Shown piece by piece: positions 1-4,370 of a stretch of DNA of 5,630 bases. The position numbers and the translations under genes were made by a program. A model generated the notes under the pieces. It was not told where the DNA came from and did not search any database. It saw only the letters and a list, made by a program, of their open reading frames with translations. Every line of letters starts with the position of its first letter. The stretch's first letter is position 1. The DNA is from JAFGPJ01 sp964439135 (GTDB lineage: Bacteria; Planctomycetota; Phycisphaerae; Sedimentisphaerales; Anaerobacaceae), in NCBI GenBank assembly GCA_964439135.1, contig CAYTNN010000259.1:1-5630 (forward strand), in the 5' to 3' direction.

Positions 1-27
1 GATATCAATATTTACGTTGCCGTTCGT

Positions 28-45
28 CGTAGTCATCTGACTACG
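28..45. repeat. Hairpin 1 of repeat unit 1 (palindromic core)
   Basis: CGTAGTCA and TGACTACG form an 8-bp perfect inverted repeat around TC. As RNA it would be a 7-bp stem closed by an ATCT tetraloop. It lies in the 29-base block that is identical in all three units, although the surrounding sequence has drifted. It could be a structural RNA element or a site for a dimeric DNA-binding protein. Confidence 0.8.
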
Positions 46-61
46 CGCCTAATACTGTTGC

Positions 62-95
62 CGGGGTATGCTGCACGCGGCAGAAAGTCACCCTG
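62..95 (+). other. Hairpin 2 of repeat unit 1
   Basis: The outer stem pairs 62-67 with 90-95 (C-G, G-T, three G-C, T-A). The inner stem pairs CTGC 71-74 with GCAG 80-83 around a five-base loop. The pair 63:94 is a G-T wobble, allowed only if the plus strand is the folded strand. Confidence 0.5.
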
Positions 96-141
96 TTATT
101 TCAAATCATTCGGAGATAACGATATATACGCTGCCGTTCGT

Positions 142-159
142 CGTAGTCATCTGACTACG
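142..159. repeat. Hairpin 1 of repeat unit 2 (palindromic core)
   Basis: This is an exact copy of the unit 1 palindrome, 114 bp further on. Flanking bases TGCCGTTCG on the left and CGCCTAATAC on the right are also shared with unit 1. Confidence 0.8.
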
Positions 160-175
160 CGCCTAATACCGTTGT

Positions 176-209
176 CAGGGCATACTGCACGCAGCAGAAG
201 GATGCCCTG
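176..209 (+). other. Hairpin 2 of repeat unit 2
   Basis: This is the best copy. CAGGGCAT (176-183) pairs perfectly with ATGCCCTG (202-209), and inside it CTGC (185-188) pairs with GCAG (194-197) around ACGCA. Compared with unit 1, the pair 181:204 is C-G in place of T-A, which is a compensatory double change. Confidence 0.55.
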
Positions 210-255
210 TTTTTTGAAATCTTTCGTAGATAACGATATTTACGCTGTAGTTCAT

Positions 256-273
256 CGTAGTCATCTGACTACG
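256..273. repeat. Hairpin 1 of repeat unit 3 (palindromic core)
   Basis: This is an exact copy of the palindrome in the most diverged unit. The left flank has already changed (TAGTTCA in place of CCGTTCG) while the palindrome has not. That makes this core the best-preserved part of the array. Confidence 0.8.
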
Positions 274-290
274 CGCCTAATACCGTTGCC

Positions 291-322
291 GGGGTATATT
301 GCACATGGCAGAAGGACATCTC
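291..322 (+). other. Hairpin 2 of repeat unit 3
   Basis: The unit has diverged here, but 291-295 (GGGGT) still pairs with 318-322 (ATCTC) if G-T wobbles are allowed. The inner stem 299-302/308-311 also survives with one T-G wobble. On the opposite strand these wobbles become A-C mismatches. Confidence 0.45.
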
Positions 323-348
323 AATCCTCTGGCGGTCAGATATACGCC

Positions 349-627
349 GTGCAATATACGAGCAAGCCTCGCGTTCTTTTCTGGCGATACATTGTTTGCA
401 GATATTGGATTGTGTGATAATCTTTGATATTCGTAATAGCCTCCATTCTTAAAGATACTTTCAATTGACTACTATGAACAATAGCGGCTTTTATATGCTC
501 AGCGCATTATATATTCGTAATTCGTATCACACGTCAGATTCCATCGCTTGTAGAAGAATTATAGAGTATGGGGCGGGAAATGTCAAATGCAACAAGTGTG
601 AATAAAAGAGTACAGGAAGACCATTGG
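349..627. other. Intergenic stretch between repeat array and amidase gene
   Basis: No convincing gene is seen on either strand. A faint echo of the repeat start (GATATACGCCGT) occurs at 340-351. The 11-mer ATATTCGTAAT occurs at both 427-437 and 511-521, and ATTCGTA is doubled at 513-526. GTGTGATA (412-419) is the inverted complement of TATCACAC (525-532). A consensus promoter lies at 558-586. No hairpin followed by a T-run is visible just downstream of the amidase stop, so where the operon terminates is unclear. The only minus-strand frame of note, 36 codons at 336-446, has no ribosome binding site. Confidence 0.7.
558..586 (-). promoter_or_regulatory. Exact consensus sigma-70 promoter
   Basis: Read on the minus strand, TTGACA (586-581) is followed by 17 bases and then TATAAT (563-558). 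Both hexamers and the spacing match the housekeeping consensus exactly. Transcription would start near 550-552 and run leftward through the 114-bp repeats, away from the amidase gene. The -35 box begins 41 bp past the amidase stop codon, so the promoter sits in true intergenic DNA. No start codon with a good ribosome binding site follows it within the window. Confidence 0.72.
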
Positions 628-1572
628 TTAGTTGAAATAATCGCTGATGCCGTCGGCGACTGCCTGGGCGAGTCGGTCCTGGAAGGAACTGCTACGCAGC
701 AGGGCGGCTTCGCTGCGGTTCGATAGGTAACCCATCTCGACGAGGACGGCGGGACCTCGGGTTCCCGTCAGGACGTGGTAACCGGCCGTTTGAACTCCAA
801 AGCTGTTCAGTCCCGTGCCGGACATCGAACGGGCAATGGCACTTGCCGCCCGGCGGGAAGATGACGACGCCGAACGTGCTATGTAAACCGTGAAACCTCT
901 CCTCGTGCTTTTCGGGAAGGAGTCTGCATGGATGCTCACAAACAAATCCGCGTTGAGATTGTTGGCTATCGCCGCACGATCTTCAAGCTCGACGAAGTAG
1001 TCATCCGTCCGTGTCATTTTGACTCTCAGCCCTCTTTGTTCGAGCAGCCGGGCGACCTCGAGGGCAACCGCCAGATTGACGTCTTTTTCGTAAAAACCAA
1101 GAACGCTGGTCGCGCCGGGATCTTTGCCGCCATGTCCGGGGTCGATTACAACGGTCCCCGATAATCTGCGAGGCATGGGCGATGGCACGGGTGTCGGCAG
1201 GGGGGTATAAGCCCGCATCGCTGAGCGTATCCGCGGGATGAGTGACTTCGAGAAATAGATTTGCCCGCCAGTTCTCTCGACTGTCCCCACCGTGGTGACC
1301 GGCTTTGTATTGACGTAAATCTTTCCTCCGCTCAGCGTACAAATCATTACAGTATTCGCCGAGTTCTTCAAAGTCACATGCGTCGGCTTCGACTCGCTGA
1401 CGCGCAGTCCCAGAGCCGTGGCAAGCTCGTTAATGCTGATATTCTGCCGGGCGGGAGGCACATTATCCTCAATTACGGGGCCATCAGCAAGTTTTTGGCA
1501 GCCTACGATAACAATAGCTGCCGAGGCAGCGAGTAAAAATAGTTTTATTCGTTTACCCATTCCCGAGTTCAT
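628..1572 (-). CDS. N-acetylmuramoyl-L-alanine amidase, lipoprotein, Amidase_3 family
   Basis: This 314-residue zinc hydrolase cuts the bond between N-acetylmuramic acid and L-alanine in peptidoglycan. The start has a basic signal sequence and a lipobox (IVGC, Cys25), so it is probably membrane-anchored facing the periplasm. Residues about 42-118 resemble the copper-amine-oxidase-like N-terminal domain, often found on wall enzymes. A proline-rich linker follows (123-134), then the catalytic domain (about 140-313). The expected metal and catalytic residues are present: His147 in DPGHGG, Glu162 in YEKDVN, His215 in SIHAD and Glu279 in VEMGYLSN. It is therefore likely active. The ATG at 1572 has only a weak upstream GGAAAT; an in-frame ATG at 1560 is the alternative. 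It begins 24 bp after the second permease and appears to be the last gene of the metal-uptake unit. Sampled stretches are more GC-rich than the permeases. The family call is firm; the cellular role (division, recycling or remodelling) is not shown. Confidence 0.95.
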   Translation of the reverse strand: MNSGMGKRIKLFLLAASAAIVIVGCQKLADGPVIEDNVPPARQNISINELATALGLRVSESKPTHVTLKNSANTVMICTLSGGKIYVNTKPVTTVGTVERTGGQIYFSKSLIPRIRSAMRAYTPLPTPVPSPMPRRLSGTVVIDPGHGGKDPGATSVLGFYEKDVNLAVALEVARLLEQRGLRVKMTRTDDYFVELEDRAAIANNLNADLFVSIHADSFPKSTRRGFTVYIARSASSSSRRAASAIARSMSGTGLNSFGVQTAGYHVLTGTRGPAVLVEMGYLSNRSEAALLRSSSFQDRLAQAVADGISDYFN

Positions 1573-1596
1573 ATCGGTATTTCCGGCCGTTTTACA

Positions 1597-2418
1597 TTAA
1601 ACTCTTATGAATTTGCCAATGATAGCGGCAATTATCAATTCGATTCCCAACAGCAGAGCAACAGCCGGTCCAACCGAAAAATCAAGATAATATGCGAATA
1701 AAAGGCCGGATATCGAAGCCGCTATAGCTGCTATCCAAATAATAATCAACTGTATACGAAGTTGCGAAGTGAAAACAGCGGATATTGTTGCCGGTATAAT
1801 AAGGTACGCAAATACAAGAACCACACCGCCCATTTGGACGGAAAACGTAATAACCAAACCAATCAGTAAATAAAAAACGAAATCCCAGAATATTGCCCCG
1901 GCTCCCTTAGAGCGGGTGTGTCGATAACTTTCGGAGAGGCCCATTAAAGGCTTTCGAACAAGATATAAACAAAAGCCGACTGCAGAAAAAGCTATCGCTC
2001 CAGTGACAACGTCTCGCCCATCTGTCCATAAAAGGCTTCCGGATAGTATATGCTGAATGTGCAGGTGCCCCCCGGGTTGCATTCCAACCAGGAAAAGGGC
2101 TGCCGCCGCAGCGATCGCATAGGAAATTCCGATAATCGCTTCAATAGAGATTTGAACGATACAGGTTCGAGCTAAGGCATAAAAAACCGCCATAACGAAA
2201 ATGGCCGCCAGAGAGCATAAATATGAAATTGCCGAGTCCCCATGGACATCGAAAACAAGATGGGAAACGATAACACCTACCGCGGCAACCTGGGCCAGCG
2301 CAATATCAACAAATATGACCTCTCTTTTCAGTACGTGTATACCGAGGTATCCTAAAACAGAACTCATCATAATACATACGAGAAAAGGTAAGCCGACTAT
2401 TTGAATTAACTGGAGCAT
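1597..2418 (-). CDS. Metal ABC transporter permease, ABC-3 (ZnuB/TroC-like), second copy
   Basis: This 273-residue integral inner-membrane protein has about eight hydrophobic segments and nearly no soluble domain. It belongs to the ABC-3 family that imports zinc, manganese or iron. Family marks include VFVDIALAQVAAVG (36-48), IEAIIGISYA (92-101), the loop LSGSLLW (125-131) and the late motif GGVVLVFAYLIIPATISA. A histidine cluster, GGHLHIQH (116-123), sits just before the LSGSLLW loop and is absent from the sister permease at the same place (GGEVYVAK). The start ATG has AAAGGA eight bases upstream and lies 18 bp after the first permease. The two permeases share landmarks along their length and are paralogues, so they most likely form a heterodimer across the membrane. 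No ATP-binding subunit is encoded beside it. The substrate is inferred from the neighbouring binding protein. Confidence 0.92.
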   Translation of the reverse strand: MLQLIQIVGLPFLVCIMMSSVLGYLGIHVLKREVIFVDIALAQVAAVGVIVSHLVFDVHGDSAISYLCSLAAIFVMAVFYALARTCIVQISIEAIIGISYAIAAAAALFLVGMQPGGHLHIQHILSGSLLWTDGRDVVTGAIAFSAVGFCLYLVRKPLMGLSESYRHTRSKGAGAIFWDFVFYLLIGLVITFSVQMGGVVLVFAYLIIPATISAVFTSQLRIQLIIIWIAAIAASISGLLFAYYLDFSVGPAVALLLGIELIIAAIIGKFIRV

Positions 2419-2426
2419 CGCCGAGT

Positions 2427-2432
2427 TCCTTT
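2427..2432 (-). promoter_or_regulatory. Ribosome binding site of second permease
   Basis: AAAGGA on the minus strand lies eight bases before the ATG at 2418, supporting that start. Confidence 0.75.
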
Positions 2433-2436
2433 CTTA

Positions 2437-3252
2437 TCAAACGAAGGCTTTCCGATTAAGCACGGCACGAAGAACCGCCGCACACACAAAAACCAGGCCC
2501 AAAGATAAAACCAAAGTGGGACCATACGGCATATTCAAAAAATACGATGAGCAAAGGCCTGCTAAACAGGCGGCAAATCCGACGCTCCAGCCGATAACTA
2601 CGGCCACGGCCCATTTTTTCGTAAACATAGCCGCTATAGCCGCGGGTATCATCAGAAATGCGTATGCCAGAAGGACTCCTGCGATAGGAACGATCAGCAC
2701 GGTGATAATACCCTGAGTAGTAAATAGCAGAAAATCCCATAACTTTTCGTTGCTCATCTTCTGTGGATTCTCAGCGAGCTCAATGAACTTATGCCGAAAC
2801 TTATAGTGAAAGAGCAATAGCAAGATATATGTCACGGCTGTTATACAGACCAGAGGCCAGGTTACCCACAGCATGGATCCCGAAAGGGTCTTTGCGACGT
2901 AGACTTCTCCGCCGCGGATTTTATCTGCCAACAAAAGGCAGGCCACCAGGCTCAGCACATACATGATACCTATGATTGCCTCACGAGGTATCACCTGGCG
3001 TTTTGATTTTATCAAGGTTAATAGTGTCGCGCCAAATAGTACGGCCGTCATCGATGCTGCATACGACTGCATTGTGCCGTATTCTATCCCGAGGCCTATT
3101 GCCGCAAGGGCGCCAAACGCCGCCAACTGGTCAAGCACAAGGTCAGAAAATATTAAGGTTCGCCTTATGATGTGCAAGCCAATATAGGTATGCAATACCA
3201 ATACAACAGCGATTAGTGCGATTTGAACTGAAAAGAATCTTACTGTTTCCAC
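2437..3252 (-). CDS. Metal ABC transporter permease, ABC-3 (ZnuB/TroC-like), first copy
   Basis: This 271-residue inner-membrane permease with about eight hydrophobic helices would move a divalent metal received from the binding protein encoded just upstream. ABC-3 landmarks are FSDLVLDQLAAFGALAA (35-51), REAIIGIMYVLS (90-101), LSGSMLWVTW (123-132), the helix GVLLAYAFLMIPAAIAAMF (192-210), and MPYGPTLVLSLG near the end. It shares the LSGSxLW loop and overall layout with the next gene, so the pair probably arose by duplication. Translation starts at a GTG, the only plausible start, with AGAGG eight bases upstream. The gene begins 22 bp after the binding protein and ends 18 bp before the second permease. 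In tro/znu-type loci an ATPase gene usually lies beside the permease, and none is present here. Confidence 0.92.
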   Translation of the reverse strand: METVRFFSVQIALIAVVLVLHTYIGLHIIRRTLIFSDLVLDQLAAFGALAAIGLGIEYGTMQSYAASMTAVLFGATLLTLIKSKRQVIPREAIIGIMYVLSLVACLLLADKIRGGEVYVAKTLSGSMLWVTWPLVCITAVTYILLLLFHYKFRHKFIELAENPQKMSNEKLWDFLLFTTQGIITVLIVPIAGVLLAYAFLMIPAAIAAMFTKKWAVAVVIGWSVGFAACLAGLCSSYFLNMPYGPTLVLSLGLVFVCAAVLRAVLNRKAFV

Positions 3253-3260
3253 ACTTGTTA

Positions 3261-3265
3261 CCTCT
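3261..3265 (-). promoter_or_regulatory. Ribosome binding site fixing the GTG start of first permease
   Basis: AGAGG on the minus strand is spaced eight bases from the GTG at 3252. No ATG or TTG with comparable spacing competes, so it supports the unusual start codon. Confidence 0.7.
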
Positions 3266-3274
3266 GCTTTTGAA

Positions 3275-4351
3275 TCATGATTTTTTTATTAGACCTTTCA
3301 TTTCCGCCGCCTTTAAGAGTTCATCCACCCAATAATCGACCAGATCAAAATAATTATCAATGCCTTTTGCTCCACCAACATACATCGGGACAATAACCGC
3401 TTCGGCATTGGTTCGGGACGCTACAGTTTTGATTTTTTGCTCATCAAAATAGTTTGCAGCCAGAATGATACCTATGTCCCTTTCTCGCATGAGGTTAATT
3501 AGACCCGTCACATGTCTGGCCGATGGTGGTATTCCCGGCCTGGGCTCCACGGTTCCCGCCTCCTCTAACCCAAAAAGGCTAATAAAATATACCCAATTCT
3601 TATGATAAGTCACGATGGGAGTGCCTCTGAGCGGGAGCATTTTTTTCATCCAACCGCCAAGAAATTCGATGAGCGGTTTTCCCTCATATTTCTGTTCTTT
3701 GAGAAACGGGATCAGCCTGTCCTCTTCGGCAAGGCTGCACAGAGTGTCACCACCCAAAATTTCCACTAGCTCGGCGCCAAACAAGCGTTCGTCAATTTGC
3801 AGATGAAGTTTCTTCAAGTTGTCGAGATACATTTGTCTGCCCGGCGGATCGTTCTTAATTAAGCCCGTTGCTATGTTCCGGGCAACAATTTTCATGTTCA
3901 AGGGACTACAGGTAATATGTGGATTTCCATGGATGTGAACACCGCCCTCGAACCTTGACAGGACTTTCGGCTTCTCGCGAAGTTTTATCCCCGCGGCGGC
4001 CGAAACATAGCCCGATTGGCCGCTTCGAATTTTGCGGTTCCCGGAGTTATCTATGACCGTCTGAATCCACAATTCCAGGTCCAGACCTGTAGTAACAAGA
4101 ACATCGGCTTTTCGTAATCCTGTGGCAAATGACGGCTTGGGACGAATGAAGTGTGCGTCTTGATCGCCCCGGACGATGGCTTTGACATTCACCCGATCCG
4201 CTCCCAAAGACTCGGTGAGAAAGGCGTAATCCGGTAATGACGTGACAACCTGTAGACGGCCTTTTTGAGCTGGTGAAGTTCGCGGTGTAGCGTATAGAGC
4301 AGCTAACGGAAGAATCAAAGCTGCTGTTAACATGCATAATAATTTTTTCAT
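3275..4351 (-). CDS. Metal ABC transporter substrate-binding protein (ZnuA/TroA-like)
   Basis: This 358-residue periplasmic protein of the cluster A-I metal-binding family captures zinc or manganese and hands it to the permease. The start chosen gives a clean signal peptide (MKKLLCML... with a likely cut after LYA near residue 21) and has AAGGAG ten bases upstream. Longer in-frame versions would overlap the porin gene and hide the signal peptide. By alignment to TroA and PsaA landmarks, the metal ligands are His67 (DQDAHFIRPKPS), His145 (GNPHITCSP), His250 (VTYHKNW) and Asp332 (GIDNYFDLVDYW), a three-His-one-Asp set like TroA. The long His-rich acidic loop of many zinc-specific ZnuA proteins is missing; only HIHGNPH (139-145) is present. 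The usual WLDP after the second histidine is replaced by TCSP. Zinc is the likeliest substrate and manganese is possible; no gene symbol can be assigned with certainty. Confidence 0.92.
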   Translation of the reverse strand: MKKLLCMLTAALILPLAALYATPRTSPAQKGRLQVVTSLPDYAFLTESLGADRVNVKAIVRGDQDAHFIRPKPSFATGLRKADVLVTTGLDLELWIQTVIDNSGNRKIRSGQSGYVSAAAGIKLREKPKVLSRFEGGVHIHGNPHITCSPLNMKIVARNIATGLIKNDPPGRQMYLDNLKKLHLQIDERLFGAELVEILGGDTLCSLAEEDRLIPFLKEQKYEGKPLIEFLGGWMKKMLPLRGTPIVTYHKNWVYFISLFGLEEAGTVEPRPGIPPSARHVTGLINLMRERDIGIILAANYFDEQKIKTVASRTNAEAVIVPMYVGGAKGIDNYFDLVDYWVDELLKAAEMKGLIKKS

Positions 4352-4361
4352 AATATCTATG

Positions 4362-4367
4362 CTCCTT
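4362..4367 (-). promoter_or_regulatory. Ribosome binding site of the binding-protein gene
   Basis: AAGGAG on the minus strand lies ten bases before the ATG at 4351, within the 19-bp gap after the porin stop codon. It decides between this start and longer in-frame alternatives reaching into the porin gene. Confidence 0.8.
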
Positions 4368-4370
4368 CCG

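Larger units (their letters stand above)
1..348. repeat. Tandem array of three 114-bp repeats
   Basis: Three units lie head to tail at 7-120, 121-234 and 235-348, in exact 114-bp register. Bases 1-6 (GATATC) match the end of a further unit (GATAAC), so the array probably continues beyond the left edge. Units 1 and 2 differ at 17 of 114 positions with no gaps. Unit 3 is close to unit 2 for about 82 bases and then diverges. A 29-base block is identical in all three (27-55, 141-169, 255-283) and contains the palindrome CGTAGTCATCTGACTACG. Because 114 is a multiple of three, plus-strand frame 1 stays open from base 1 to 417. However, the 17 differences between units 1 and 2 fall 6, 6 and 5 on codon positions 1, 2 and 3, so nothing suggests selection on a 38-residue protein repeat. 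It does not look like CRISPR, since the sequence between cores is itself repeated. Confidence 0.93.
1..551 (-). ncRNA. Candidate noncoding transcript or long leader over the repeats
   Basis: This is inferred, not seen as a known RNA family. A consensus promoter at 558-586 points into about 550 bases with no credible minus-strand reading frame but with three repeat units, each carrying a palindromic hairpin. The product could be a stand-alone RNA, or the 5' leader of a gene beyond the left edge. The second hairpin of each unit pairs better as plus-strand sequence, which argues against this orientation or for transcription of both strands. The left end is the window edge and is not a mapped 3' end. 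Confidence 0.3.

Noticed and set aside
27..283. CRISPR array with 29-base repeats
   Set aside because: The 85-base stretches between the identical cores are themselves copies of one another, so they are parts of a tandem repeat and not unique spacers. No cas genes are present.
7..348. Integron attC sites
   Set aside because: The spacing and imperfect palindromes recall attC sites, but the conserved RYYYAAC and GTTRRRY core sites are not found in register, and no cassette genes lie between the units.
359..380. Plus-strand terminator after the repeats
   Set aside because: CGAG and CTCG form only a four-base stem, and the following T-rich stretch is interrupted. This is too weak to call.
336..446. 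Minus-strand ORF of 36 codons behind the consensus promoter
   Set aside because: It opens with an ATG at 446 but has no ribosome binding site at a useful distance, and its end runs into the repeat remnant. It has no recognisable motif.
928..1164. Plus-strand ORF inside the amidase gene
   Set aside because: It is antisense to the catalytic domain, whose motifs are intact on the minus strand, and has no features of its own.
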